Source of the DNA: Bacteroidaceae bacterium
GTDB taxonomy: Bacteria > Bacteroidota > Bacteroidia > Bacteroidales > Bacteroidaceae
Length of the DNA stretch: 64,000 bases
Assembly: GCA_902362375.1 (NCBI GenBank)
Contig: CABIVS010000003.1
Location: 600,060 to 664,059, forward strand
Reading direction: 5' to 3'
Positions 8,719 to 18,077 of the stretch are shown here, piece by piece. Position 1 is the first letter of the stretch, and each line of letters opens with the position of its first letter. The translations under genes and the position numbers were made by a program. The notes under the pieces were generated by a model. That model searched no databases. It was given only the letters and a program-made list of their open reading frames with translations, and had not been told where the DNA came from.

Positions 8719-10878
8719 ATGCGTATCGGAATTATTTCGGGCGTAATAGGGTTATTTGTAACCTTATCCGTCCATGCACAGAAATCCGATTCAATCAAGA
8801 GCATGCTTTTGCCTGATGTTGTGGTAACCGAAACGTACCAGCAACGTCAAGTAAAAAAGTCTGCCCTTACGGTTGATGTAGCCGATCAGGATTTTTTGCG
8901 CAAACATTTTACAGGAAACTTCATGCAGGCGATGGAGAATATTCCCGGAGTACAGGCAATGGATATTGGTTCGGGCTTCTCCAAACCGATGATTCGCGGA
9001 ATGGGATTCAACCGGATTGCTGTATTGGAAAACGGAATCAAACAGGAAGGACAACAATGGGGAGCTGATCACGGACTAGAACTGGATGCTTTCAATATCG
9101 GAGCAGTCAATGTATTGAAAGGACCCTCCTCACTGCTCTATGGCAGTGATGCAATGGGAGGAGTGATTGATGTTGTTCCACCGGCTGTTCCTGCTGATAA
9201 TCGTGTATTCGGAGATGTCATACTGCTGGGTAAATCAGTCAATGGAACCATCGGAGGATCACTGATGCTGGGAATCAGGAAGAATGCCTGGTACTCCCAT
9301 ATCCGTTATTCGGAACAACATTTCGGCGACTATCGTATTCCGACGGATTCTATTGTCTACCTGACACAAAGAATTCCCATATATGGGCGTAAACTCAAGA
9401 ATACAGCAGGCATTGAACGCAATATCGGGCTTTTTACCCAATATCAACGAAGAGCCTATAAAGCGAATTATGCTGTGAGTAATGTATATCAAAAGACGGG
9501 ATTCTTTCCGGGAGCACACGGCATACCCGATGCGTCACGTGTGGAAGATGATGGAGACAGCCGTAATATTGAATTGCCATTCAGTAAAGTGAATCACCTG
9601 AAAGTGACCACCCACCAGCAATATGCATGGGAGAAACTGATCTTGTCAGGCGATTTAGGTTTCCAGAACAATCACCGTGAAGAGTGGAGTGCTTTCCATA
9701 CTCACTATGGTTCGCAACCCGCACCGGAGAAAGACCCCGACAAGGAACTTGCTTTTAATCTGAACACTTTCAGTGCTTCGGTGAAAGCTCGTTTTATTGG
9801 TTCTTCTTCGTGGGAACATACATTGGGGTGGGATGGACAACATCAACGGAACGACATTTCCGGCTATTCGTTTTTACTGCCTGAATATCGCCGTTCCACT
9901 ACCGGAATGCTTTGGCTTACGACATACAGACCCAACAATGTGTTTTCTGTCAGCGGAGGAGTGCGATATGACTACGGATATATGAATATCTCTTCGCATG
10001 AAGATACTTACCTTGCCGATTATCTTCGGAAACAGGGCTATGATCCGGAACAGATAGACTTCTACAAGTGGAACAGTCACTCTGTGAATAAGCACTACGG
10101 TGATTATTCTCTTTCTCTGGGACTGGTATGGACTCCCTCCGACAAGCATCTGGTAAAGGTGAATATCGGGCGTAGTTTCCGCCTGCCCGGTGCGAATGAG
10201 TTGGCTGCCAACGGTGTACATCACGGTACTTTCCGCCATGAACAGGGAGATGCAAACCTAAAGTCCGAACAAGGCTGGCAACTGGATGCTTCTTATCATC
10301 TGAAGTACCGGGGAATTTCTTTCTCCGTCTCTCCATTTGTCAGTTGGTTCAGCAATTACATCTTTCTGCGTCCTACCGGAGAGTGGTCTGTATTGCCTCA
10401 TGCCGGACAAATTTATCGTTATACCGGAGCGGAAGCGCTATTTGCAGGAGCTGAAGCTACCGTAGATGTTGATTTTCTGCGCAACTTCAATTATCGGATT
10501 TCCGCTGAATACGTTTACACCTATAATTGTGATGAACATATTCCATTGAGTTTCTCGCCACCTCCTGTCATGCGCAATACATTAACCTGGCAAAAGAATC
10601 GGTATATGTTGTATGCAGAATGGCAGAGCATTGCCCGGCAAAATAGAGTGGACCGTAACGAAGACCGTACAGCCGGAGCAAATCTCTTTCATCTGGGTGG
10701 TTCATTGAATATTCCGATAGGTGGAAACAACGAGATTGAAATCACCCTGACCGCCCGGAATATATTCAATACCCGATATTACAATCATCTTAGTTTTTAC
10801 AGGAAAGTTGAGATTCCCGAACCGGGACGTAACTTCCAGATATTAATCAAAGTTCCATTTAAAAAATTACTGAAATGA
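8719..10878 (+). CDS. TonB-dependent outer-membrane receptor, probably metal-related
   Basis: A 719-aa receptor from ATG 8719; a TTG three bases upstream is less likely. Signal peptide ends near VHAQ. The plug domain (about 30-150) carries the classic NIPGVQAMDIGSGFSKPMIRG and VLKGPSSLLYGSDAMGGVID segments. The remainder is a 22-strand-type barrel ending in the TonB-receptor tail (NIFNTRYYNHLSFYR...FQILIKVPFK). It has no N-terminal carboxypeptidase-like or CNA-B extension, unlike SusC proteins, so it belongs to the siderophore/metal group. His-rich genes before and after (the downstream start overlaps this stop by 4 bp, ATGA) suggest zinc, copper or another metal complex as substrate. Confidence 0.9.
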   Translation: MRIGIISGVIGLFVTLSVHAQKSDSIKSMLLPDVVVTETYQQRQVKKSALTVDVADQDFLRKHFTGNFMQAMENIPGVQAMDIGSGFSKPMIRGMGFNRIAVLENGIKQEGQQWGADHGLELDAFNIGAVNVLKGPSSLLYGSDAMGGVIDVVPPAVPADNRVFGDVILLGKSVNGTIGGSLMLGIRKNAWYSHIRYSEQHFGDYRIPTDSIVYLTQRIPIYGRKLKNTAGIERNIGLFTQYQRRAYKANYAVSNVYQKTGFFPGAHGIPDASRVEDDGDSRNIELPFSKVNHLKVTTHQQYAWEKLILSGDLGFQNNHREEWSAFHTHYGSQPAPEKDPDKELAFNLNTFSASVKARFIGSSSWEHTLGWDGQHQRNDISGYSFLLPEYRRSTTGMLWLTTYRPNNVFSVSGGVRYDYGYMNISSHEDTYLADYLRKQGYDPEQIDFYKWNSHSVNKHYGDYSLSLGLVWTPSDKHLVKVNIGRSFRLPGANELAANGVHHGTFRHEQGDANLKSEQGWQLDASYHLKYRGISFSVSPFVSWFSNYIFLRPTGEWSVLPHAGQIYRYTGAEALFAGAEATVDVDFLRNFNYRISAEYVYTYNCDEHIPLSFSPPPVMRNTLTWQKNRYMLYAEWQSIARQNRVDRNEDRTAGANLFHLGGSLNIPIGGNNEIEITLTARNIFNTRYYNHLSFYRKVEIPEPGRNFQILIKVPFKKLLK

Positions 10879-11366
10879 AAAATAAATTTTATCTCCCAAT
10901 GATTAGCCTTTTGGCAACAGTTACTTTCATGTTTTTCTCTTGTGATAATGATGACTCCAGCGATACGACCAAACCTTTGATTGAACTTCACGAACCGGAA
11001 GAAGGTCAGGCTTTGAAGATTGGAAACGAACATGGGGTTCATTTTGAAATGGATTTGTCGGATGATGTCATGCTGAAATCCTATAAGATTGAAATTCATA
11101 GTAATTTCGACCACCATTCACACGGAGGTAATAGCAGGGCTGCACAGGAAACAGTAGATTTTAGTTTCAACAGATCCTATGATGTGTCCGGACAGAAAAC
11201 CGCCCATATTCATCATCACGATATTGTAATACCGGCCAATGCTACTGCAGGAGATTATCATTTGATGGTTTATTGCACGGATGCCGCAGGTAACGAATCT
11301 TATATCGCGCGCAATATTAAATTGAGTAATGAGGTGGAAGACGAAGACCATCATCATGATGAATAA
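10875..11366 (+). CDS. His-rich DUF4625-like lipoprotein
   Basis: A 163-aa lipoprotein with lipobox FFSC (Cys23) and an acidic DNDDSSD stretch after it, which favours surface export. One Ig-like domain of the DUF4625 type follows (KPLIELHEPEEGQALKIG, LMVYCTDAAGNES). Histidine clusters stand out: FDHHSHGG, HIHHHD and a C-terminal EDEDHHHDE. The start overlaps the stop of the TonB receptor by 4 bp, so the two are translationally coupled. A metal-capture role for the receptor is a reasonable inference. A terminator follows at 11455. Confidence 0.8.
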   Translation: MKNKFYLPMISLLATVTFMFFSCDNDDSSDTTKPLIELHEPEEGQALKIGNEHGVHFEMDLSDDVMLKSYKIEIHSNFDHHSHGGNSRAAQETVDFSFNRSYDVSGQKTAHIHHHDIVIPANATAGDYHLMVYCTDAAGNESYIARNIKLSNEVEDEDHHHDE

Positions 11367-11454
11367 GATAGATTGCAATACATAAGGAAGGAATGTCTAC
11401 TATCCATAGGACGATAGATAGACTGTTTTTTTGTAATGAGTATTTTTTCTTTTG

Positions 11455-11483
11455 AAAGGTGTAATATCTATTACACCTTTTTT
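11455..11483 (+). terminator. Terminator after the His-rich operon
   Basis: An 11-bp perfect stem (AAAGGTGTAAT at 11455-11465 with ATTACACCTTT at 11470-11480) has a 4-base loop and ends in six T. Confidence 0.8.
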
Positions 11484-11496
11484 GTTTCCAATCCTT

Positions 11497-11504
11497 TACT
11501 TTTG
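11497..11504 (+). promoter_or_regulatory. -7 promoter element of the nrf operon
   Basis: TACTTTTG matches TAnnTTTG, 18 bp before the nrfH start. No clear -33 TTTG at the usual spacing, so activator dependence is possible. Confidence 0.5.
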
Positions 11505-11522
11505 TGAAAAATACTTTTTCAT

Positions 11523-12122
11523 ATGATGAAGTTTCCAATAATAAATCGACTCTTTCCTTCTTATAAATGGAAGGTAGCGGCTGTCATCATTGGCGGTGTT
11601 ATTGTGGGTGGAGGAGCACTGTTTATGTATATGCTCCGGGCGCATACCTATCTTGGGGATGACCCGGCTGCGTGCGTGAATTGCCACATTATGACTCCTT
11701 ACTATGCAACTTGGTTTCATAGTTCGCATGCCCGGAATGCCACCTGCAATGATTGTCATGTGCCGCATGAAAATGCTGTGAAGAAATGGACCTTTAAAGG
11801 TATGGACGGTATGAAACACGTGGCTGCATTTCTTACCAAAAGTGAGCCGCAGGTCATTCAGGCTCATGAAGCCAGTTCCGAAGTGATTATGGATAATTGT
11901 ATCCGTTGTCATACACAACTCAATACGGAATTTGTGAAGACGGGGAAGATCGATTATATGATGTCACAAGTAGGAGAGGGGAAGGCTTGCTGGGATTGCC
12001 ATCGTGATGTTCCTCATGGTGGAAAGAATTCTCTGTCCGCTACTCCGGGAGCGATTGTTCCTCTTCCGGAATCGCCTGTTCCCGAATGGCTCCGGAAGAT
12101 GGTGAATCAGAAAGATAAATAA
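11523..12122 (+). CDS. nrfH: Cytochrome c nitrite reductase small subunit (menaquinol dehydrogenase)
   Basis: A 199-aa membrane-anchored NapC/NirT-family cytochrome. One N-terminal membrane helix (about 17-38) is followed by four CxxCH haem sites: CVNCH, CNDCH, CIRCH and CWDCH. NrfH takes electrons from menaquinol and passes them to the NrfA catalytic subunit encoded 39 bp downstream. MMKF offers two possible starts, 11523 or 11526. Its promoter lies just after the terminator of the previous operon. Together with nrfA this gives periplasmic reduction of nitrite to ammonium. Confidence 0.97.
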   Translation: MMKFPIINRLFPSYKWKVAAVIIGGVIVGGGALFMYMLRAHTYLGDDPAACVNCHIMTPYYATWFHSSHARNATCNDCHVPHENAVKKWTFKGMDGMKHVAAFLTKSEPQVIQAHEASSEVIMDNCIRCHTQLNTEFVKTGKIDYMMSQVGEGKACWDCHRDVPHGGKNSLSATPGAIVPLPESPVPEWLRKMVNQKDK

Positions 12123-12161
12123 GAAATGAAATACGTAATAAAATAATAAAACCGATATACA

Positions 12162-13643
12162 ATGGAAAAGAAATTAAAATCATGGCAAGGATGGCTGTTG
12201 TTCGGAGGTTCAATGGTCGTTGTATTTGTTTTGGGATTATGCGTTTCTGCGTTGATGGAACGGAGGGCGGAAGTTGCCAGCATTTTCAATAACCGTAAAA
12301 ACGTTATCAAAGGGATTGAAGCACGGAATGAACTGTTTAAGGATGACTTTCCCCGTGAATACCAGACTTGGACGGAGACTGCAAAGACTGACTTTGAGAG
12401 TGAATTTAATGGGAATATTGCTGTAGATGCTTTGGAAAAACGTCCTGAAATGGTGATTCTATGGGCGGGATATGCTTTCTCAAAAGATTATTCCACTCCA
12501 CGGGGACACATGCATGCCATTGAGGATATTACGGCATCTTTGCGTACCGGTTCGCCCATGAGCCCGACCGAAGGTCCTCAACCGTCTACCTGTTGGACTT
12601 GTAAGAGTCCGGATGTTCCCCGTATGATGGAGGCATTGGGTGTCGATTCTTTCTATAACAATAAATGGGGGGCTATGGGTGCTGAAATTGTGAATCCTAT
12701 CGGATGCTCCGATTGTCATGATCCCGAAACAATGAATCTTCATATCAGTCGTCCCGCTTTGATAGAGGCTTTCCAACGTCAGGGTAAAGACATCACTAAA
12801 GCTACTCCGCAGGAGATGCGTTCATTGGTATGTGCACAATGTCATGTGGAATATTATTTCAAAGGGGATAGCAAATACCTGACTTTCCCTTGGGACAAAG
12901 GTTTTACGGTAGAAGATATGGAGGCTTATTATGATGAGGCCGGTTTCTATGATTATATTCATAAATTGAGCCGTACTCCGATTCTGAAAGCACAGCATCC
13001 TGACTATGAGATTTGTCAGATGGGTATCCACGGACAGAGAGGTGTCTCTTGTGCCGATTGCCACATGCCGTATAAGAGTGAAGGTGGTGTGAAATTCAGC
13101 GATCACCATATCCAAAGCCCGTTGGCTATGATTGACCGCACCTGTCAGGTTTGTCACCGTGAAAGTGAAGAGACTTTGCGTAATAATGTGTACGAACGCC
13201 AGCGTAAAGCGAATGAAATCCGTAACCGTCTGGAACAGGAATTGGCAAAAGCACATATCGAAGCTAAATTTGCCTGGGACAAGGGTGCCACAGAAACACA
13301 GATGAAAGATGTGCTCGCACTGATTCGTCAGGCACAATGGCGTTGGGATTTCGGAGTAGCTTCACACGGAGGTTCTTTCCATGCACCGCAGGAAATTCAG
13401 AGAATTCTTTCTCATGGATTGGATCGTGCCATGCAAGCCCGTCTGGCTGTATCCAAAGTATTGGCGAAGAACGGATATACGGGAGATGTTCCGATGCCGG
13501 ACATTTCAACAAAGGCAAAAGCACAGGAATATATCGGCTTGGATATGGATGCTGAAAGAGCGGCTAAGGAGAAATTCCTGAAAACAACTGTTCCGGCATG
13601 GTTGGAGAAAGCGAAAGAAAACGGTCGTCTGGCACAGAAATAA
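12162..13643 (+). CDS. nrfA: Ammonia-forming cytochrome c nitrite reductase, catalytic subunit
   Basis: A 493-aa pentahaem enzyme with an N-terminal uncleaved anchor or signal helix (about 9-30). The active-site haem uses the diagnostic CWTCK motif (Lys ligand). Four further haem sites are CSDCH, CAQCH, CADCH and CQVCH. The PHSDHHIQSP-type region (here FSDHHIQSPL) supplies the active-site His. It performs six-electron reduction of nitrite to ammonium with NrfH as quinol-side partner, supporting anaerobic redox balance and nitrosative defence. Followed after 12 bp by haem-attachment genes in the same operon. Confidence 0.98.
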   Translation: MEKKLKSWQGWLLFGGSMVVVFVLGLCVSALMERRAEVASIFNNRKNVIKGIEARNELFKDDFPREYQTWTETAKTDFESEFNGNIAVDALEKRPEMVILWAGYAFSKDYSTPRGHMHAIEDITASLRTGSPMSPTEGPQPSTCWTCKSPDVPRMMEALGVDSFYNNKWGAMGAEIVNPIGCSDCHDPETMNLHISRPALIEAFQRQGKDITKATPQEMRSLVCAQCHVEYYFKGDSKYLTFPWDKGFTVEDMEAYYDEAGFYDYIHKLSRTPILKAQHPDYEICQMGIHGQRGVSCADCHMPYKSEGGVKFSDHHIQSPLAMIDRTCQVCHRESEETLRNNVYERQRKANEIRNRLEQELAKAHIEAKFAWDKGATETQMKDVLALIRQAQWRWDFGVASHGGSFHAPQEIQRILSHGLDRAMQARLAVSKVLAKNGYTGDVPMPDISTKAKAQEYIGLDMDAERAAKEKFLKTTVPAWLEKAKENGRLAQK

Positions 13644-13655
13644 GAGAGTTTATAT

Positions 13656-14891
13656 ATGTGGAGCAAACCATGGAGTTATAAAGAAGGGCTGGTGATTGGC
13701 GCAGGATTACTGGTGATAGGGTTATTGCTGCAAATGACAGTGGGAGCCATTCATTGGGATCTGTTTGCCTGTCCGGTCAATGTGATTGTGTTAGTGGTTT
13801 ATATCATTGCTTTGCTAGCCATGCACCTTCTTCGCAAACGTATCTATTTATTCGGATGGTTGAGTCATTATTCCGCTGCTGTCTCGTCTCTATTGTGGGT
13901 GGTCGGCATGACGGTAGTGATGGGACTGATCCGGCAGACTCCTTCCGGTCATGCTCCGGCTGATCTGCTGGGATTTTCGCAGATGATTTCTTCCTGGCCT
14001 TTTGTCCTGCTCTACTTTTGGATGGTCACCGCCTTGGGGCTGACAATCCTTCGCACCGGTTTCTCTTTGAAGATCAGCAGGATTTCTTTCCTACTGAATC
14101 ATATCGGATTGTTTATTGCACTGATAACAGCCACTTTGGGAAATGCCGATATGCAAAGGTTGAAAATGACAACCCGGATGGGAAGTGCCGAATGGCGGGC
14201 TACGGATGATAAAGGTCAACTGATTGAGCTTCCGCTGGCTATCGAACTGAAGGATTTCACAATCGACGAATATCCTCCGAAACTGATGTTGATTGATAAT
14301 GAAACCGGCCGTACGCTTCCCGACAAATCTCCTGTACATGTATTGTTGGAAGAGGGAGTGACAAATGGCAGCTTGCAGGATTGGCAGCTAACTATCGAGC
14401 AATCTATTCCGATGGCTGCTTCTGTGGCTACCGAAGATACCTTGAAGTTTACAAAATTCTATTCGATGGGAGCGACTTATGCTGTCTATCTGAAAGCAGT
14501 CAATCAGAAGAATCAAACAACCAAAGAGGGATGGGTAAGCTGTGGTAGTTTTCTTTTTCCCTATAAGGCAATCCGGCTGGATTCTTTAACCAGTATTGTA
14601 ATGCCGGAACGGGAACCGCAGCGATTTGCATCGGAAGTGAAGATTTACACACAAGAAGGAACGACCACGGAAGGAACCATTGAAGTGAACCGTCCGATGG
14701 AGATAGAAGGTTGGAAAATTTATCAACTTAGTTACGATGAAACAAAGGGACGATGGAGCGATGTCAGTGTTTTCGAGTTGGTTCGCGATCCGTGGTTGCC
14801 GGTTGTTTACACAGGAATTATAATGATGATGGCAGGAGCCATCTGTCTGTTTGTCAGCGCACAAAAGAGGAAAGAGGAGGACAAAGCATGA
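13656..14891 (+). CDS. ResB-like cytochrome c biogenesis protein
   Basis: A 411-aa membrane protein. Four hydrophobic helices lie in the N-terminal 160 residues, a long periplasmic domain follows (about 170-380, with GWKIYQLSYDETKGRWS, which is typical of ResB/Ccs1), and a last helix lies near 385-403 before a basic tail. ResB and CcsA together form the system II haem exporter/ligase that attaches haem to apocytochromes. The stop overlaps the ccsA start by 4 bp (ATGA). Placement right after nrfHA indicates a dedicated maturation pair for these nine haem sites. Confidence 0.88.
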   Translation: MWSKPWSYKEGLVIGAGLLVIGLLLQMTVGAIHWDLFACPVNVIVLVVYIIALLAMHLLRKRIYLFGWLSHYSAAVSSLLWVVGMTVVMGLIRQTPSGHAPADLLGFSQMISSWPFVLLYFWMVTALGLTILRTGFSLKISRISFLLNHIGLFIALITATLGNADMQRLKMTTRMGSAEWRATDDKGQLIELPLAIELKDFTIDEYPPKLMLIDNETGRTLPDKSPVHVLLEEGVTNGSLQDWQLTIEQSIPMAASVATEDTLKFTKFYSMGATYAVYLKAVNQKNQTTKEGWVSCGSFLFPYKAIRLDSLTSIVMPEREPQRFASEVKIYTQEGTTTEGTIEVNRPMEIEGWKIYQLSYDETKGRWSDVSVFELVRDPWLPVVYTGIIMMMAGAICLFVSAQKRKEEDKA

Positions 14892-15679
14892 GTTGGGAAT
14901 ACTTTATACTATTTGCAATAGCCGCACTGGTTTGTTGGGCTTTGGGAGCTTTTGCTGCCTGGAAAGGTACAAAACCGGGATGGGCTTATGGATTTACTTT
15001 CTTAGGTCTGGCTATTTTCTTCAGCTTCATTATCGGAATGTGGATTTCATTAGAACGTCCTCCGATGCGGACAATGGGAGAGACACGGCTGTGGTATTCT
15101 TTCTTCCTTCCGTTGGCGGGATTGATAACCTATGCACGCTGGAAGTATAAATGGATTTTAAGTTTCAGTTGCATCCTTTCATTGGTCTTTATCTGTATCA
15201 ATATCTTCAAACCGGAGATTCACAATAAGACGTTGATGCCTGCTTTGCAAAGCCCGTGGTTTGCCCCTCATGTCATTGTGTATATGTTTGCTTATGCTAT
15301 GTTGGGAGCGGCGACGGTGATGGCCGTCTATCTGCTTTGGTTCAAAAAGAAGGAGATTGAACGGAAAGAAATGGATTTGTGTGACAACCTCACCTATGTA
15401 GGTCTGGCATTTATGACATTAGGTATGCTTACCGGAGCTATCTGGGCAAAAGAAGCCTGGGGGCATTACTGGGCTTGGGACCCGAAAGAAACTTGGGCGG
15501 CAGCTACCTGGTTCGCTTATCTGGTGTATATCCATTTCAGATTAGGCAAGCCATTGAAGGCACGTCCTGCGTTGATTATTCTGTTAGTATCATTTGTCCT
15601 GTTGCAAATGTGCTGGTATGGAATCAATTACCTTCCGGCCGCACAGGGAGTCAGTGTGCATACTTATAATTTAAATTGA
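14888..15679 (+). CDS. ccsA: CcsA-type cytochrome c haem lyase
   Basis: A 263-aa polytopic protein from ATG 14888, which overlaps the ResB stop; a longer frame starting at 14753 lies inside resB and is not used. It carries the WWD-like haem-handling motif (GHYWAWDPKETWAAATW) and conserved His residues (PHVIVYMFAYAML before it, NYLPAAQGVSVHTY at the C terminus). It has about eight membrane helices. It works with the ResB protein upstream to ligate haem to NrfH and NrfA. Confidence 0.93.
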   Translation: MSWEYFILFAIAALVCWALGAFAAWKGTKPGWAYGFTFLGLAIFFSFIIGMWISLERPPMRTMGETRLWYSFFLPLAGLITYARWKYKWILSFSCILSLVFICINIFKPEIHNKTLMPALQSPWFAPHVIVYMFAYAMLGAATVMAVYLLWFKKKEIERKEMDLCDNLTYVGLAFMTLGMLTGAIWAKEAWGHYWAWDPKETWAAATWFAYLVYIHFRLGKPLKARPALIILLVSFVLLQMCWYGINYLPAAQGVSVHTYNLN

Positions 15680-15708
15680 AATATCGAATCACTAAAACTT
15701 CAATATCA

Positions 15709-16989
15709 ATGAAAACATTTTATTGGTCATTCTTGCTTATGCTGTTGCCAAGCATGGCATATACACAAAACACGGAGAAAGAGAATGAATTTACGATGTC
15801 TATGCAAATCAGACCTCGTGCGGAGTATCGGAATGGTGCACTGACTCCACGGGATGAAGGGGTAGCTCCTACATCTTTCATCAATAACCGTGCACGCCTC
15901 TCGATGGATTATAAACGTTCGGATCTGGAACTAAAGATGTCGGCACAGCATGTCGGTGTTTGGGGACAAGACCCGCAGATTGAGAAGAATGGGCGTTTTA
16001 TGTTGAATGAGGCTTGGGCGAAACTGAACTTTGGTGAAGGGTTCTTTGCTCAACTGGGACGTCAGTCATTGATTTATGATGATGAACGTATTTTGGGAGG
16101 ACTGGATTGGAATGTAGCGGGGCGTTACCACGATGCATTGAAGCTGGGATATGCCAATAAAAATAATGAAGTCCATCTGATTCTTGCTTTTAACCAGAAT
16201 AATGACAATAGAACAAGTGGAGGTACTTACTATGATTCTTCTACCGGACAGCCATATAAGAATATGCAAACTGTCTGGTATCATTATAAAGCGGACAATG
16301 TTCCGTTTGGAGCTTCTTTGTTGTTTATGAATCTGGGATTGGAAACGGGCGATAAAGCCACGGATGATTCTCATACCCGCTATTTACAAACAATGGGTAC
16401 TTACCTCACTTATAAGAATAGCAACTGGAATCTGGATGGTGCTTTCTACTATCAGATGGGTAAGAATAAAGTAGCGGAGAAAGTTTCAGCTTTGATGGGT
16501 AGCATACAAGCCGCCTATACGTTTAATCAGACATGGGGAGCCGTGGCTAGTTTTGATTATTTAAGCGGTGATAAAGGAAATGGCGGTAAGTATAAGGCTT
16601 TTGATCCTTTTTATGGAACCCATCATAAATTCTATGGAGCTATGGATTATTTTTATGCTTCTACATTTGCGAACGGTTATGCACCGGGATTGATGGATGC
16701 TCGTATCGGAGGTCGTTTCCGTCTATCTGACAAGGTGGATATGGAACTCAATTACCATTACTTTAGTACAGCAGTTAAAGTTCAGGACTTAAAGAAATCA
16801 TTAGGTTCGGAAGTTGATTATCAGATAAACTGGTCAATCATGAAAGATGTGAAACTCTCTGCCGGATATTCTTTTATGCGTGGCACGAAGACAATGGATA
16901 TTGTGAAAACAGGTAATCATAAAAGCTGGCAGGACTGGGGTTGGGTATCATTGAATATCAATCCGAAAATATTGTTTGTAAAATGGTAA
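15709..16989 (+). CDS. Outer-membrane porin-like beta-barrel (alginate-export type)
   Basis: A 426-aa protein from ATG 15709 with signal peptide MKTFYWSFLLMLLPSMAYTQ; the frame opens earlier at 15676, but that start overlaps ccsA and lacks a proper signal. The body is a predicted beta-barrel: an N-terminal RPRAEYRNGALTPRDEG stretch, FINNRARLSMDYKRSDL, an AWAKLNFGEGFFAQLGRQ strand and the aromatic C-terminal ending FVKW. Such alginate-export-like porins often follow nrf operons in Bacteroidota. Passage of nitrite or another anion to the periplasm is inference. Last gene before a strong terminator. Confidence 0.8.
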   Translation: MKTFYWSFLLMLLPSMAYTQNTEKENEFTMSMQIRPRAEYRNGALTPRDEGVAPTSFINNRARLSMDYKRSDLELKMSAQHVGVWGQDPQIEKNGRFMLNEAWAKLNFGEGFFAQLGRQSLIYDDERILGGLDWNVAGRYHDALKLGYANKNNEVHLILAFNQNNDNRTSGGTYYDSSTGQPYKNMQTVWYHYKADNVPFGASLLFMNLGLETGDKATDDSHTRYLQTMGTYLTYKNSNWNLDGAFYYQMGKNKVAEKVSALMGSIQAAYTFNQTWGAVASFDYLSGDKGNGGKYKAFDPFYGTHHKFYGAMDYFYASTFANGYAPGLMDARIGGRFRLSDKVDMELNYHYFSTAVKVQDLKKSLGSEVDYQINWSIMKDVKLSAGYSFMRGTKTMDIVKTGNHKSWQDWGWVSLNINPKILFVKW

Positions 16990-17050
16990 ATCCAAGGAAA
17001 TAATAAGAATTAAATAGAGAGAGAATTTTTGAAAAGTTTTGAGTTTATAA

Positions 17051-17092
17051 AATCATCCTTACTACACATATTGCAGTAAGGATGATTTTTTG
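17051..17092 (+). terminator. Terminator of the nrf operon
   Basis: A 13-bp perfect inverted repeat (AATCATCCTTACT 17051-17063 with AGTAAGGATGATT 17075-17087), 11-base loop, then a T run. The reverse strand has an A-flanked stem that could also stop the facing Crp/Fnr gene. Confidence 0.9.
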
Positions 17093-17140
17093 TTTTAGAG
17101 ACTTCCCTGATAATTATCTTTATTGTTATGGAATAGATTA

Positions 17141-17830
17141 TTACAGATATTTCTCTAAAGTTATTTGATCTAAAATCACTATTCGTTTTCCTTCCATAGT
17201 GACAAGCCCTTCTTTAATCATCTTATTGATTTCTTTAGATAGGGCGGGACGTGATACATTTAAGTATTCGGCGAGTTGGGATTGAGTATGCATGATATCT
17301 ACCACCAATGAATCTTTTTTCTTATGTTCATATAGATAAACAATAAATCTTTCCCGCACGGTTTTGCGTGAAAGAGGTTTCAGGCGGGATACGGTACAGA
17401 TATTGCAATTTCCTGCTATGCAAAGAAAATTATGTAATACTTGTGGATCCTGACTGATTACTTTGAAAGTTGACTCTTTTGTTGCCATGAGTAATATGCT
17501 GTCTTCCAAGGCTGTGAATGTAGCTGGCAATGTGTTGTTTGTATTGAATAGGTGAGGAGTAGCAAAAGTTCGTGGAGCGATGATATATTCAATCATTACT
17601 TCGTTTCCAAGTCCGTCTATAATGTCTGTGCGTAGTTTGCCTTCTAATAATACATATAATTTATTGCATGGGGTACCTTGGGTTACAACAATCTCTTTTT
17701 TTTCTGCTGCATAGACTACAAATTCAAGTTTCTCAAGCAAAGAAAGTTTGATATTCAGAGGTAAATCCCGAAAAAGAGGGATTTGAAACAGCTTATCTTT
17801 ATGAGAGTCAGTCAGTAGTATTTTCTTCAT
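17141..17830 (-). CDS. Crp/Fnr-family transcriptional regulator
   Basis: A 229-aa regulator. The cyclic-nucleotide-type beta roll (about 20-130, GTPCNKLYVLLEGKLRT) leads to a dimer helix and a C-terminal winged HTH (about 165-220, TQSQLAEYLNVSRPALSKEINKMIKEGLV). Three Cys lie in IAGNCNICTVSRLKPLSRKT near the linker; whether they bind a cluster or haem is unknown. It faces the nrf operon tail-to-tail and is divergent from the 18078 gene. A nitrite or nitrosative-stress role is plausible from position only. A -7 element (TATCTTTG on this strand, 17863-17856) lies 26 bp upstream of its start. Confidence 0.9.
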   Translation of the reverse strand: MKKILLTDSHKDKLFQIPLFRDLPLNIKLSLLEKLEFVVYAAEKKEIVVTQGTPCNKLYVLLEGKLRTDIIDGLGNEVMIEYIIAPRTFATPHLFNTNNTLPATFTALEDSILLMATKESTFKVISQDPQVLHNFLCIAGNCNICTVSRLKPLSRKTVRERFIVYLYEHKKKDSLVVDIMHTQSQLAEYLNVSRPALSKEINKMIKEGLVTMEGKRIVILDQITLEKYL

Positions 17831-17954
17831 TGTATTATATTGTTTGTATCCTGAACAAAGATATGAATTATATATTAGTGAAAAAAACTTTCAGATATAT
17901 TTGTTTAATAAATATGTACAAGAGATTGGGTAAAATTACCAGTAAAACATGGAA

Positions 17955-18021
17955 TCTGTAATTTAGGTATCTTTCTCTGTAATTTGTCTACATTCGATCT
18001 GCTTTTATTTCTCTACTTTTG
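17955..18021 (+). promoter_or_regulatory. Paired TCTGTAATTT operator and -7 promoter element
   Basis: TCTGTAATTT occurs at 17955-17964 and again at 17976-17985, a 21-bp direct repeat (two helical turns). The -7 box TACTTTTG is at 18014-18021, leaving exactly 28 bp after the second copy. The same arrangement recurs at 27026-27092, 43725-43791 and, more weakly, 47077-47143. A direct repeat on one face of the helix next to the -33 region is the usual layout for an AraC-type activator. Confidence 0.7.
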
Positions 18022-18077
18022 CAAAGTGAATCGTTGATAGAAAGAATTCTGAAAATAAAAAGTAATAAAGTAAAGTT

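Noticed and set aside
14753..14887. N-terminal extension of ccsA
   Set aside because: It lies within resB in another frame; ATG 14888 overlaps the resB stop in the usual ATGA way.
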